From: Pseudopyrenochaeta lycopersici
Lineage: Eukaryota > Ascomycota > Dothideomycetes > Pleosporales > Pseudopyrenochaetaceae
DNA: 64,000 nucleotides
Assembly (NCBI GenBank): GCA_003313425.1
Contig: NHZP01000017.1
Location: 744,001-808,000 of the forward strand
Direction of reading: 5' to 3'
The number at the start of each line of letters is the position of its first letter. The stretch's first letter is position 1. The position numbers and the translations under genes are program-made. Below the pieces are notes generated by a model. The model worked only from the letters and a program-made list of their open reading frames with translations. It had not been told where the DNA came from and made no database searches. Shown piece by piece: positions 46,102 to 58,090 of the stretch.

Positions 46102-46490
46102 ATGGGACTCACATACAACATCTATCTCAACTCCTCGCGCATCTATGGCTGCAAGAACTGCAAGACGCACCTCTCCAATCACGATGACATTCTCAGTAGA
46201 GTCAGCTCGCCTGGAGACAATCAAAAGGTCCGGATAAATTTGCTAATGTTCTACAGAACTTCCGCGGCCAGCATGGCAAAGCGTACTTGTTCGATAGTGT
46301 CGTCAACATTACCGAGTCGGAGCCAAACGAGCGAAACATGACAACTGGGCGTCACATAGTACGCGACATCCACTGTCGACAGTGCAAAGAGACTGTGGGT
46401 TGGAAATACGACAAGGCGTACGAAGCTAGCGAGAAATACAAGGAGGGCAAATTTATCTTGGAGGCAGAGCTACTCTGCACAGTTACTTAG
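46102..46490 (+). CDS. Yippee-family zinc-binding protein
   Basis: Two exons, 46102-46200 and 46257-46490 (phase 0, GTCAGC/CAG), give 110 aa. The fold needs two CxxC zinc pairs: CKNC in YGCKNCKTHLS at residues 17-20, and CRQC in IHCRQCKETVGWKYDKAY. The block NFRGQHGKAYLFDSVVNI between them is the family hallmark. Yippee proteins are small, highly conserved and structurally related to Mis18 and cereblon zinc folds; their role in fungi is poorly defined. The frame is open upstream to an ATG at 46006, which would add 32 weakly conserved residues; I prefer MGLTYNIYL as the start from family alignment. Confidence 0.92.
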
Positions 46491-47157
46491 CACGGAGCAC
46501 GGCCCCAACGGCCAACGACATCTTGGTTATGCATTTTATGGAGTCTTTGGGATTTGCGCACGTCAACACTAGTCGGATTATTTGGGTAGGCGTTCAATGT
46601 ATTATCGGATTTCTGGGAATATGGCAAGGCTAAGGACTGGGGTCTGCATGGTATGTCGGACCTTCTTTTACACTCCTCTCGTCCACGCAAGCCACTATTT
46701 CTCAAACATCCCGGATAATTGAGAAAGAATCCGTGACTTCCAAAGTACCGGCGCGAAAGGTTGTTAAATGGTTCTGGCTGTAGCTGGTCAAAGCGCAGTC
46801 ACTTCATGAATACATCAAGATCTAGAACCACAACTCTGGAATGCTGACACACTCCTCTAATCATTTGCATTTTCTAGAATTTCTTACTTCTTCCGTAGTA
46901 TGATATGAAATCATGAACTTGCCTTGCAGCCTACTTGCTTCCATTCTCGTCTACCCCGCAATCGTACCTCGGCGGGGCACAAGCTCCCCTTTACCTAGCA
47001 GCTGTTCCGTAAATTGAACGTGTGTCGTCAGATCTCAGGCTACATTAAAGCTTGCCTTTCCTCATCCTTTCTTTGCCCTGCTACGTTTTATTGTGCAGTC
47101 TAACATTGCTTATCCTATCCTTTTTCCACATTCGGTTCACGTATTAAACGTCTAAAT
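46491..47157. other. Intergenic, no gene seen
   Basis: 3' region of Yippee and pyrimidine-rich leader of the alcohol dehydrogenase gene (about 47040-47155). Confidence 0.3.
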
Positions 47158-48379
47158 ATGACTAAAGACACAATGAAAGCAGTTGTGTTCAAGGGTCCAG
47201 GGAAGGTCATCATTGAAGATCGACCAATACCGAAGATCAAAGAGCCAGGAGATATAATTGTCAAAGTGGACAAAGTGCGTATCCAAATGTTTTACCGCTT
47301 CAAGCTAATGCTTCGTAGACAGCGCTATGCGGAAGGTATTCTTCAGTCATATCCTCATGTTTCATAAAGTCACCTCTCTAATCACCTCTATCCAGTGAAT
47401 TACATGTCTTCCGTGGCCATCAGCCCTCACCCACCGACTTTGTCATGGGCCATGAGTTCACTGGACACGTGCATGAAGTAGGCACTTCGGTCAAGAACTT
47501 CCAAGTTGGCGATCATATTGTCTCCCCATTCACCACCTCCTGCGGCGAATGTTTCTACTGCACTCATGGCTTCTCATCTCGATGCGTCAAGTGTCAGCTC
47601 TTTGGATCCGCATCGCTTGATGGCGCACAAGCAGAGTACGTCCGCATACCGCTCGCCGATTCGACTGCCGTTAAAGCACCATCGGACATCAAGGGCGGGG
47701 CATTGGTTCTAATGGCAGATATCTTTCCCACGGGCATGTTTGCTGCGAAGAATGCATTCCAATACTCCACACCCGAGGAAATTAAAGACAGTGTTGTTGT
47801 TCTTATTGGTTGCGGTCCTGTCGCTCTTTGTGCTCTCTGCAACATTACCGACTACGAACCGAAACACATTCTTGCCGTTGACTCTGTACCCTCGCGTCTC
47901 GAACTTGCAAAGTCGCTTGGTGCAGAACCTTGGAACTTTCAGACTGACCGCGAGGGGCTGAACAATCGGGTCAAAGAGCTCACAGACGGTCGAGGTGCCG
48001 ATATCGTTGTCGAAGTGGTGGGCTTGTCCCCAGCGTTGAGAATGGGCTTCGAGCTGCTAAGACCATGGGGCATCATCAGCTCCGTCGGAGTCCACAATGG
48101 CGAAATTCCATGGACAGGCAATGAAGCATATGGCAAGAATCTAAGGGTGCAGATGGGAAGATGTCCAGTCAGAACCATCTTTGACGAGGCGCTGGAGAGT
48201 CTGAAGAGGCACCAGGATAAGTTGGGGTAAGAGTACATTCTGACACGATCGAAGAATAAGTCACTGATGGTCACAGATTTATGGCGGATAAGATTATGCC
48301 ATTGAGCGAAGCCATCGAAGGCTATGACATGTTTGACAAAATGAAGGTTCAGAAGGTCGTATTCGAGGGCCAAAAGTAG
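47158..48379 (+). CDS. Zinc-dependent alcohol dehydrogenase (MDR family), with a 17-bp exon
   Basis: Oxidises an alcohol or polyol with NAD(P). Four exons: 47158-47274, 47319-47335, 47396-48226 and 48277-48379, giving 355 aa. The 17-bp exon encodes TALCG plus part of Ser and carries the first catalytic zinc Cys; skipping it breaks the frame. Other motifs are GHEFTGHVHEVG (zinc His and Glu), the structural zinc segment CGECFYCTHGFSSRC, and the Rossmann motif VVLIGCGPVALCAL. It resembles the threonine/sorbitol/formaldehyde-dehydrogenase-like branch; the substrate is unassigned. No signal peptide is present. The start ATG lies just after a CT-rich leader. Confidence 0.92.
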
Positions 48380-49196
48380 CGCTGATATGAAGGAATGAGA
48401 GATAAGTATGTTTACAATAGCTGAGCCAATCGGCGGCATGGAAAATCCAGTATGCGCTGTCGTTGGTCAAGCTTGTGAATTTCCTATTCCTGGCTGCATC
48501 TTCGTGGGGACTTGAAGTGATGGCTGCTTGAGCCGCCTGGCCTGTGCATAACCAGACCCCGCAGCTGTGCTCGCGGATGGGGCGCGCTGAAGCTCGACGA
48601 ACAGCTTTGCGCGCACCCACACAATGGGCAGCCACTGGGACGCACAGTGACGGCTTCCGCAGTTACGGCTCCAGCTTCTGCACGAGGACAACAGGCTGCA
48701 CCAATTTTCCCGTAGCTCCTGTCCGCCCACCCTGCATTCCATTCAATGCGGCAAGGCCTGCCTCGCTAAAAGTGACTTCCTTCTCTGTGCGCTACCGCTG
48801 CCACTCCTCGTCACCTCACCTCTCAATTGTCTGCACGAGTCCGCTTCCACTCACACTCCTCTCTTCTCCTCGCACCCCCATTCCTCTCTTCCTCCGCCCC
48901 TCCACCGTCCCCTGTACCTCTCTCACCTGTTGGTCGATCCGCACCGGCCACCTCCCCCGCCACTTCCGTGATCGCCAGTGAGTTGCTCTAGTCCACGTCC
49001 ATGGCGAAACATCAACAATCACTAACAACCCCCGCCATAGCCTGGAGACACTCGACACATCTTCCGCGCCCCACCTCACCTAAGTCCTTTTCTTCATCTC
49101 TGCGCCCTCTTCTCGTGTAAGTGTTGCGATATGACGCGTGGGGTGTCCTTACGTCACTGACAACAGCGCAGCCCTCTCCTCGGCCATTCCTACAAT
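48380..49196. other. Leader and promoter region of the KH-domain gene
   Basis: Very pyrimidine-rich from about 48780 to 49110, as is common in fungal core promoters and 5' leaders. No coding gene is seen. Confidence 0.4.
49117..49171 (+). other. Probable intron in the 5' UTR of the KH-domain gene
   Basis: GTAAGT donor at 49117, a CACTGAC branch-like site and adjacent CAG acceptors at 49166 or 49171, followed 25 bp later by the start codon. Confidence 0.45.
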
Positions 49197-50350
49197 ATGT
49201 CCACAGAGGAATCCCAGCAAGGCTCTGGCCAGGATGCCAACCGCGTCGCCGACCAGCTCGAGCGCCTGAACGTAGACGGCGAAGGCGATGTAGCCCCTCG
49301 CACCGAGCAGGAGTACGCTGAAGCGCAGCTCACTCTGAGAGCCATTGTCTCGTCCAAGGAAGCTGGCGTCATCATAGGCAAGGCGGGCAAGAACGTCGCT
49401 GACCTGCGCGACGAAACTGGCGTGCGCGCCGGTGTCAGCAAGGTCGTCCAAGGTGTTCATGACCGCGTGCTTTCCGTCACCGGCAGCCTCTCAGGCATCT
49501 CCAAGGCATACGGCTTGGTCGCCAAAGGCTTGCTCGAAGGCGCGCCCGCAATGGGCATGGGCGGTCTCATCCGCAGCGATGGCACTCACCGTATGTGCAT
49601 CCATCTCGCGCCATTGGCCAGCTTTGTTTCATAGGGCGCAAACTAACGTGTGTAGCCATTCGCCTCCTCATCTCGCACAACCAGATGGGTACCATCATCG
49701 GTCGCCAGGGCTTGAAGATCAAACAAATTCAAGATGCATCAGGTGTCCGTATGGTTGCACAGAAGGAGATGCTCCCTCAGTCAACCGAGCGCATCGTTGA
49801 AGTTCAAGGCTCTCCATCAGGTATCGAGAAGGCTATTTGGGAAATCGGCAAGTGCTTGATTGATGACCATGAGCGCGGCTACGGCACCGTTCTTTACAAC
49901 CCTGCCGTGAGGGTCCAGCCTGGAGTTGGTCCTGGTCCTTTGTCCAATGGTGGCGCAACTGGTGCCCCTGCTGGGCGCTCGTACAACCGCACTGGTCACG
50001 GCGCGGACTTCAGCGACTCACCGCCTACGTATTCACGACGATCAGGCTCCGATGCCGCCAGCCGCCCTCCGCCTCCGACGCACACTGAAGACGGAGAAGA
50101 GATGCAGACGCAGAATATCAGCATCCCTTCAGACATGGTCGGCTGCATCATCGGCCGTGGGGGCAGCAAGATCAGCGAGATTCGCAAGACGTCTGGCGCA
50201 CGCATCTCAATCGCTAAGGCTCCGCATGACGACACTGGCGAGCGCATGTTCACCATCACTGGTAGTGCCAGTGCTAATGAAAAAGCGCTGTACCTCCTGT
50301 ACGAGAACCTGGAAGCCGAGAAGATGCGACGCAGCCAGGCACAAGAATAG
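49197..50350 (+). CDS. Triple KH-domain RNA-binding protein (Pbp2/Rnc1/Hek2-like)
   Basis: Two exons, 49197-49590 and 49656-50350 (phase 1, GTATGT/TAG), give 362 aa. There are three type I KH domains, at about 45-110, 132-200 and 270-345. The GxxG loops are GKAG, GRQG and GRGG, each after a I-I or hydrophobic strand. A Gly/Pro/Ser linker separates KH2 and KH3. The PCBP-like arrangement (two close KH domains, then a distant third) matches yeast Pbp2/Hek2 and fission yeast Rnc1, which bind C- or U-rich mRNA and influence stability or localisation. The exact orthologue cannot be decided by eye. The gene is preceded by a probable 5'-UTR intron. Confidence 0.93.
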
Positions 50351-51736
50351 AGGCAATTGAGCTGTCCTGCATCTGTATTGACTTCCATAGATGACGGTCG
50401 AGCACCTTCACGGAAGTTGCACATCGCCCTGATGGCCTTCATAGCCCCGGATCTTTATTGGTCTCCCACACCTATTGTCTTTTCCATTGACAGCCTCTGG
50501 GATCGGATGCCCACCAGAACCGATATCAAAAGCATGGACGTGCTTATTTTCTTTCTGCTGTTACCTGATGGATACCACGGATTGTTTGGGGCTTCTTTTT
50601 CTTTTCCTTGTCGAGAATCTTGAGTGCAAGTTGAGCGCCTCACGAATGTCATGACTTATGGCCTTTGATATCCGGATAGCATATCTGCCTGCGATGGCTT
50701 TTGTCGAGGCAGGTTGGCGTCCATGTTCTGGGGTTTATTGGCGAAGAAGACTGGGAAGAAAGAACGAGATCATCCTCATCAGTTCGGTCTCATTACCTCA
50801 TACTACTCTCTCCGACGACAAAACCTCCTGTACCTTTCCTAACCACTCTCCCTGAACCTACTCTCTGCTCTTTCTCTCTACCACAAGCCCCCCTTCCGAC
50901 ACCTCTCTTTTACGCCTACACAATCAACAACCAATACGAGCCCATTACCTACTATTGTACCTAATGGCACCTCTACGTCAGACTGTAGCTGCAATGGCAG
51001 ACCACATCAATTAGCTCATAATACAACCCATATGCAGTACGATTTGGCGTCTAAAATCACTTTACCTTCTATGTAGACTGCTCTCCCATGGTCGTAATTT
51101 TGAGCCTGACTCGGAACTTTCTAAAGTCTCTCATCTTCATTATGAAAAGCGTAACGAGATCTTGTTGTAATATCGTGTTGTTGGCCTCATCCTTTTAATA
51201 AGCAAACATACGTCATGGTCTTGAGCTTGGACTTTGGCATCGTCTTTGCATGCGGTCCTCCCCATGCGTCCCTCAAATGTGGTCTCACCAAAAAGAAGCT
51301 TGGAGTATATATCCTGTCACAGGAACTTCTGACAACCTGATTTTCGGCACGAAAACTCTATCACACATGTTGAAGCAGTCATGTGGTGAGGGGCATGATG
51401 CGGTGAGGTTCGGCAGCAGGTCCCTCGCTTATCCTTCTCTGCTTGCCACTGACCACTAGGGTCCGTGGACTAAGCATACAGATTTACCGCCCGAATGAAA
51501 CCCGTGGCTGGGGTGAGCAGGTGTACTTTTCATCAGCTATACCGGATTGAGACGGATAAGGCTTGGGTTTAAAGATGTGCTTGACCGCACATTCCCCTCG
51601 CTTTCCCAATTCTGCATCCTTACGTCTTCCCCAGTGTACTCTGGAACAATTTGTCAACAACGATATACGAAATCACTCAACGGCTGCTCATAAACTCAAT
51701 ACCTTGCACGACTAAGTAACTCACGTTTTCACAATC
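50351..51736. other. 1.4 kb intergenic, no gene seen
   Basis: Long 3' flank of the KH gene with CT-rich patches near 50800-50900, then the promoter of the next gene. No open frame is supported. Confidence 0.3.
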
Positions 51737-52411
51737 ATGGCGCCTGTTCAGACGCAAACAATTACACCCCACCAATTCTCCAACCCCGTTACCGTCATAA
51801 GAGTGTCCGGACGCATCTCCAAGCCACCAGCAAAGTCAACACGCGCAAGTGCACAGAAACTACTTTCGCACTCACCACAAATCCCCACGGCGCATCCAGA
51901 CATCAATCTTACCCTTCTACGGAATAAGCTACTCCTCACATGTCGGCAATACGCCCCTTCACCACTCCTCCATGAAGCACTAGCAGACGGTATCTACTCG
52001 CGGGCCGAACGGTGGATAACGCCTTCATCCCAAAGCGCGAGCAAGCTCGGGAAGAAGAAACGGTACTACGTTCTTCACACGTCAACATTCACATTTCAGT
52101 CCATTGCCAGTGCGTGGGAGGCCCGGATCCTGAGCGGCGGTAGTCAACCCATCGATGCAGGTAATGGCGTCGTGATCTTTGTCAAGGAACGGAACGAGTG
52201 GGATGCATTTCTGAGGGGCTACAGGAGGCAGGGCAAGAGGGCAGGGCAGTTGATGAAGTCGCAGCAGAAAGATACTGAGAGAGTGTGGCGGGATGCGTGG
52301 AAGCGGAAGTGCGGGATGGATGACATGGATGGGAAGAAAGAGGTCAACGCGGGACCGATGTGGGTACTTGTCAAGAGTGCCATTGCGAGGATTATTAGAG
52401 GGGAGGCGTGA
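51737..52411 (+). CDS. Conserved hypothetical protein
   Basis: Single exon, 224 aa, with a good start context (ACAATCATGG). The N-terminal 50 residues are Ser/Pro/Lys-rich with no clear signal peptide. The middle has a basic block KLGKKKRYY followed by hydrophobic strands, and the C-terminal third is strongly charged (Lys/Arg/Asp/Glu) with conserved-looking Trp residues. I cannot assign a family. Codon use and composition are like neighbouring genes, so it is probably real. It lies between the KH gene and HUT1 on the same strand. Confidence 0.6.
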   Translation: MAPVQTQTITPHQFSNPVTVIRVSGRISKPPAKSTRASAQKLLSHSPQIPTAHPDINLTLLRNKLLLTCRQYAPSPLLHEALADGIYSRAERWITPSSQSASKLGKKKRYYVLHTSTFTFQSIASAWEARILSGGSQPIDAGNGVVIFVKERNEWDAFLRGYRRQGKRAGQLMKSQQKDTERVWRDAWKRKCGMDDMDGKKEVNAGPMWVLVKSAIARIIRGEA

Positions 52412-53069
52412 GGCGAAAGCGGTGCTGAAGACATTCTGAATCTGACCTCCAGTGGAGTGCTTGATTTTGGATATCCCCCACGTTTGAGTGGGTTGAACAT
52501 GCATCCCGCTGGCGTTTTGGGATGATCCGGCAGTTTTTGGGTTTTAGCGAGCATTTTCTTCGGGTCATCCATCATATTACCACTGCATGCTGTGCGGTAA
52601 GCGCGCAATCAGCAGCTCACACACTTTCAAATACCAATAAGTACATACCAAAGGCTCGAGACTAGTTCAATGATTCCTGTGAAAAAAGAAACCTCTCCTC
52701 GTCATTTCCCGTCGAGTCAGCTCAAGCACTCCTTGCATACCACCCTTGACGCCCGTGACAGGGCCGTTCCGAAAGCCACGTTCCGAGTTCCGATCCCTGA
52801 GGCTGAAAAGTTGCTGGCCTGTGCGAATGTTAGCGTTCCCGTCTTAGCTCCGATCTTGATGCCACGGTTGACTTTGGATGTTGATGATATAACATCAGGA
52901 CAGTTGTCACTCTTTTCTCTGTTTGCCAATTTCAAGGGTTCTTGAAGAGCCGATTGTAACGTTCTTGCGCTCTGATCGCGCTTCCGCTCTTTATTTCCTG
53001 TGCGTATCGTTGCGCTTTGCCGTCTTCCACGCGAACATTCCCTACCCTTTCGTACCAACACACACAATC
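52412..53069. other. Intergenic, no gene seen
   Basis: Overlapping short frames on both strands at 52670-53067 have no recognisable motif. Probably the HUT1 promoter. Confidence 0.3.
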
Positions 53070-54390
53070 ATGGCGCGTTCCAAAAATGCGACGCCAATCC
53101 GGCGCACGCCCTCCGAGACACATAAACAGGCCAACGGCGTTGCGCATCAGCTAGATGACGCTGTACACTCGATAGAGAAGAAGATTGAGGAGCAGGCCGA
53201 GCTGCATGCGCGGAATCCGCAGGAGCAGAAGGAGGCGGGGTTGTTTCAATTGATGATTTGTGTGGGTGGCATATATGCGAGTTTGTAAGCGTGGCTACTT
53301 CCTCAAGGATGGATATGAGAAGGGGACAGAGAACATGGACTAACGCGCTGGCAGTATGACCTGGGCCCATATTCAAGAGCGTTTGACAACTACAACCCAC
53401 GGCCCCACGAATGCACGCTTTACATACTCCATCTTTCTCAACACGGTACAATCTGCTTTCGCTGCCATATCAGGCCTCTTGTACCTCGTCTTGTCGGCAC
53501 CGAAAGATCCTAAGACGGGCGCGCGAAGGATACCACCAATCTTCCCGTCGCAAAAGATTCTGTTCCCTCTGCTACTGATTGCGATAACGAGCAGCTTGGC
53601 TTCTCCGTTTGGATACGCCAGTTTGAAGCACATCGACTATGTGACCTTCATTCTGGCCAAGAGCTGCAAATTACTCCCAGTCATGTTCCTGCACATCTCA
53701 CTTTTCCAGAAACGATACCCACTGTACAAGTATGTAGTCATCGGCTGCGTTACTCTAGGTGTTGCCGTCTTCACTCTGCACAGCCCCGAGTCCACAAAGA
53801 AATCAAAGCGAGGACCCGGTGTTGATGCCTCGAAAACCATTGGTCTTTTTCTCCTCGGCGTCAACCTGCTCTTCGATGGCCTCACAAACACAGTGCAAGA
53901 CCAGATCTTTGGCACTTTCAAGGGCTTCACAGGGCCGCAGATGATGTGCGCACAGAACATCATGTCCACCGCCCTCACAGTGTCATACCTTGTGCTCTCT
54001 CCTTACCTTGCCGCTACACCCCTCGGTTCCTGGATCGGTCTTTCCGCCACCGGACGCGGCGAGCTCTCCGACGCCCTCGCCTTCGTCACTGCAAACCCCT
54101 CTGTTGGCTGGGATGTGCTCGGCTTCGCAGCCTGCGGTGCAGCCGGGCAAGTATTCATCTTCCACACCCTCGCGCGCTTCAGCTCGCTCTTGCTCGTCAC
54201 GGTGACAGTCACGCGCAAGATGCTGACCATGGTTTGGAGCGTGTGGTGGCATGGCCATGAGATTACAGGCATCCAATGGATCGGCGTAGGATTGGTATTC
54301 GGCGGCATCGGTGCCGAGGCAGCCTTTAACCGGAGGGAGAAGCAGAAGAAGATGGAGGCTAAGAAGGCCGCCGAGGCGAAGAAGCAGTGA
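53070..54390 (+). CDS. HUT1: UDP-galactose transporter of the ER (UAA/Hut1 family)
   Basis: Nucleotide-sugar antiporter of the SLC35B type. Two exons, 53070-53284 and 53355-54390 (phase 2, GTAAGC/CAG), give 416 aa. A cytosolic Lys/Glu-rich head (about 1-55) is followed by some 8-10 membrane segments from GLFQLMICVGGIYASF onward. The family core shows TWAHIQERL, the SFGYASLKHIDYVTFILAKSCK-like region, DGLTNTVQDQIF and ARFSSLLLVTVTVTRKM. The tail is Lys-rich (ends ...KKAAEAKKQ), as in ER-retained members. The intron splits the first membrane segment. Confidence 0.94.
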
Positions 54391-55270
54391 GCAGTGATGC
54401 CTGTTGGAAAGGAGAGGTTAGACGGATGGACAGCAAAGTTTGAGATGTACACATTGAGAGTTTGGGTTAGAGAGATATACCACGTAGATTAGAACAAGAG
54501 GAGCCGAAAACGAATTCTTATCACACTACGAAAAGTACCGAGGGGATTTGTTGGTTCTGTCATTCTGCTAGCGAACACGAATACGTAGAACTCGATCGTG
54601 GCCGTTGCACCACTACTAGTTAAAAACGAGACGTATTACTCTTCTATCAAAACCTCTATTTCTCTCATGCTTTCTAAATTGATGAGATGTTTGAAACCCC
54701 GTCACATTACATAATGGAGCCCCGATTAAGAGTCTTCTTTGCTTCTTTGAATAGCTTCATGAACGTCGCGATGTCCCCCATTTTGAGACAGTGATTGCCC
54801 TCAATCATATAAAGCTAGACCGATTGCAGAGTCATTTCCACAGTTGGAAATCCCATCTCTTTTGTAGCGAGGGTTTGGTGGGCGTAGTCTCTTTATCGGC
54901 AACCAATATTGTAGCTGTGCCGTACTCAACCATGGAAGCGCCAGAAGATGCGGCGTAGTTGTACCAGTTCGTTGCCTCTATTCCAATCAAAGCAGATCAT
55001 TTTGGTATTATTTCAAACTGTGCAAAGGCGGCGCATGGATATTTTGCTGTTTGGTTGGTCAAGTTGATTAGCAAAGAAAGCACAAGAGCAGGAACGACAC
55101 ACGTGTTACTAATGTTCAAACAAGTACGGTAGTTGCTCTTGCTGGTCAAGAAACTTTTTATTCACCTATACATCGATTAATATCATTGCAAATTATTCCA
55201 TTTCTCAGTTTTGCGCGACCTAACTCACGTTGCATTTTCGCTCAGTTTCTGGGCCTCCGTCACAACATAC
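54391..55270. other. Intergenic, no gene seen
   Basis: 3' flank of HUT1 and AT-rich upstream region of the next gene. Confidence 0.3.
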
Positions 55271-55841
55271 ATGCCTTCCAACAAGAAACGGCTGTATATT
55301 GCTTTGTACCCTAGTGGTGTTGTAGGTAACGAGGAACGCAGGTAAGATAGATGCACGTCTAAGGATATCCTGGACACATTTTGACAATCTTAGGTACCAC
55401 TGGGGATTCCTGATCGGGCCTAAAAAAGAGGTCGATGAAGTGATACCGGGCGGACGTTACCACGTTAAAAACTCCCCTCTCGGGTGGACGTATGAGGGTG
55501 TCAACTTGGGGAATGTCCGAAACATGACCAATCTTTTAGCACGCATCCTCATTGCCAAGATTGAAGATGAGCAGCGTCTCATTGCACTTTTTAGTCAGAT
55601 CCCAGTCGTGCAGGGCGATCCGAACTGGAGATGCCGCACTTGGATAGCAAGCGCCCTGGCCGAGATTGCGAAGGATGGAAAGTGTGTTGGGACCGCGGAG
55701 CTAAGTTGGCAGAAGATCGAGGCGTTTGCGAGACAGTACGTAGCAGACAAGACTGCTAGTGGCCGTTATCAGACTGCGGAGGGGTTGTCAAGACCGAAGC
55801 CAACCTGGAACATGCTTAGTAACAAGGAAGATGTAGCGTAG
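55271..55841 (+). CDS. Conserved fungal protein of unknown function (DUF6914-like)
   Basis: Two exons, 55271-55341 and 55394-55841 (GTAAGA/TAG, phase 2), give 172 aa. After splicing the protein begins with a short strand (RLYIALYPSG) and then RYHWGFLIGPK. This is followed by a LLARILIAKIEDEQRL helix, IPVVQGDPNWRCRTW and a helical C-terminal part. The pattern matches a widespread Ascomycota family that I recall as DUF6914; that label is from memory and moderately sure. Function is unknown. It has no signal peptide and is compact and probably globular. It is convergent with the broken phosphotransferase gene 150 bp away. Confidence 0.7.
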
Positions 55842-55990
55842 AATTTAGCAATCTTAGGACTGCTTAGGAGGTGGGCCGCCGATCTGCGTGTCTGTATCGC
55901 ATCGCTTTGTTCCATAGCAAAATAAGTACGAGTTATGGGCACACCCTCTCAAGGTTGCTGAGCATCAAGCGTCAACTGAAAAGGCCTCAT

Positions 55991-56872
55991 TCACCATTCA
56001 CCCCACCACTTATGGCGAACTTCCTCCATTTTAAATTCATCGGGATGTGGTCGATCGAGAAATTTGTCAATCAAGCCCTGCCATTCCGATTTTGTAATAT
56101 TGCCAAACCAAGCTGACGTATATTCCCAATAATGTGGATACCAACCTGAGAACTCCCAGTCAATGATTCCAACGACTTTGCCCTTGCGAATGATAACATT
56201 GAATGGGTTCAGATCGCCATGAGTAAACTTCGGCGTAGCCCAAGGCCCATCCTGTTCGCTTATCATCTCTTGAAGATCGTGCCAATCCTGATCCCTTTCC
56301 CGATCTTTGAGATCTTCAGGTTTCAGATCTTTTCTGAGCCAGGAATGAAACTCTTGAATCGTTTTGAACGGACCAAAGCGCGGATTTCTATGAGGTAAGC
56401 GACTGTCGTATAAGGAGCCTCCGATACAACTTTCCACTCCTGTACCTGGAGGTGTCAACTCACGTAAATCTTGCATGATATTCTTCAGCTGGGCAAAAAT
56501 GCCCTCTAGTGATTCATTAGATAAACTTTTCCAGGCTCTGGGTAGTTCTTCGCCTTGGATCCTTTCCATAACGATCTACGCTCGGTTCTTGTGCAAGAAG
56601 GAGCAATAGACTTCAGGAATACGGATCGTAGTATTATCAGCCAGATATTTCATAGTTACGCCTTCTGTCAGGCGAATTCGCCAACCTGTTTTCACAATTT
56701 TGGTTTTCGAGATAGATATACAAGGGCCGTCACGCGTATAGAATTTCGCCGTAGTATGCAGCGCTAGCCGTGTCAAGAATCGGCGAGCAAAGGTGTTGTT
56801 GATGGCGAGATGTTCGGTCCTTTCGTGCTGAGTGTCGATGTGATTTGCAGGTTCGACGTATACAGATGTCAT
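55991..56872 (-). pseudogene. Aminoglycoside-phosphotransferase-like (APH/ChoK fold) gene with an in-frame TAG
   Basis: The frame from ATG 56872 to 55991 reads as one 293-codon fungal kinase-like protein, broken only by TAG at 56578-56576 (codon 99), between ...SFLHKNRA and IVMERIQGEEL. Relatives usually have Tyr at this point, so one base change would explain it. No intron of credible length removes the stop. Downstream the kinase core is intact: HGDLNPFN (catalytic Asp and metal Asn) at about 218-225, and IDWEFSGW (the second metal Asp). Small-molecule phosphotransferases of this group are numerous in fungi and their substrates are mostly unknown. Alternatives are a sequencing error, readthrough or use of a downstream ATG at 56569. 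Confidence 0.7.
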
Positions 56873-58090
56873 TTTGCGATTATGTAGAAATATGCATAGG
56901 AGAAGCCCAAGCTGAACGCGATGTTGCTGCTCCAGAAGCTTGGTCTGTGCCATTTTCTTATATAAGTACATGCTCCTCATGGCATTAAGATAGTGCAGAC
57001 AGAGGCTACACCAAATCTGGCGAAGAACTGACAGTGAATGGGCTCTGCACATTGTGCAGCTTGTAGATTCTTCAACACAAACCCCATTTGGCCTATTATT
57101 CAAGATTGAATGAATTCCGTAGTGAGATCGGCATACTCAACCACAGCTTGCAGTGATTGAACATTACTTTGACTTTATTCATCCGACTATCAAGTGCATT
57201 TGATAATGATGAATCCAAAATTCAAGCGTGTGGCAGGATTCAGGTGGATGCGCGAACGTGGTCTGACAATGAAAATTTGGTACTGTTGAATAGGCCATGC
57301 AAAATACAAAATTCCTCTAGGATGCCTTCTCATCTTAATCTCCTTGCCCGCGTAGCGTCGTCCTCCACAATTCGTCCGACCTTGAAGTATATGGGCTCTT
57401 GAAACAACAGGAAGTAGCAATGGACTGCCATTGTGGAAACTGTTGTGCAGGCCTGGTGATGAGGTTTAGTCTTCGTCCGCTTAATGAGCCAACCAGACAT
57501 GAGATATCCGAGCAATGGTTATAGTAGTACAGCAGCGGGGCATGATACCCTTGGCTGAGAATTGAGAATCTTCAAATCTCCGTTCATAATCTAGTGATAT
57601 GTTACGATCACCCAGCATCACCGAAAGCAAGATGTTTTGTCCCGCGATTTGTCCTTGGGCACAGGAACTCCGGGAAAGCATCCGTGCCGCCTTCCAATCT
57701 CATCAAAATCGCAGTCATAGCCCTGGAATTCCGGATGCAGTGACAGGCAGTGTACGCAGACTGTACTGGGATATGTACCTGTTTCCTTCCGAGATTGTCG
57801 AGGTCCCGGTTGATTCTCACGACATGAACCGGGTAATAAGGTGTCGCTAACCTAAAGGAGGAGTGTATCCGCACTCAGAACGCCACTTCCTCCAATGAGC
57901 AGATTCTCCGCCAAGTAACACCGTGAGCGAGATTGTACCACGACCCCAGTATTTCCCCACTTCCCCTCACTCAATGATCAGCGTAACATTCCTGGTTGTA
58001 CACTAGGTATGCAGCTTCGATGCTGTTCACATATATTGGAGGTACATTGTCCAGCCTCCAAAATGTGCTGTCCAACGGTAATTCGCAAAC
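56873..58090. other. 1.2 kb intergenic, no gene seen
   Basis: Upstream of the phosphotransferase-like gene and of the divergent alpha-galactosidase gene. The frame is open on the minus strand to 57103, but that part lacks family similarity. Confidence 0.3.
57944..57960 (-). promoter_or_regulatory. Paired CreA-type carbon-repression sites upstream of alpha-galactosidase
   Basis: CCCCAG (57944-57949) and CCCCAC (57955-57960) both read SYGGRG on the minus strand. They lie 5 bp apart, about 135 bp before the start codon. Functional CreA sites are often paired, but the motif is short and binding is inferred. Confidence 0.4.
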
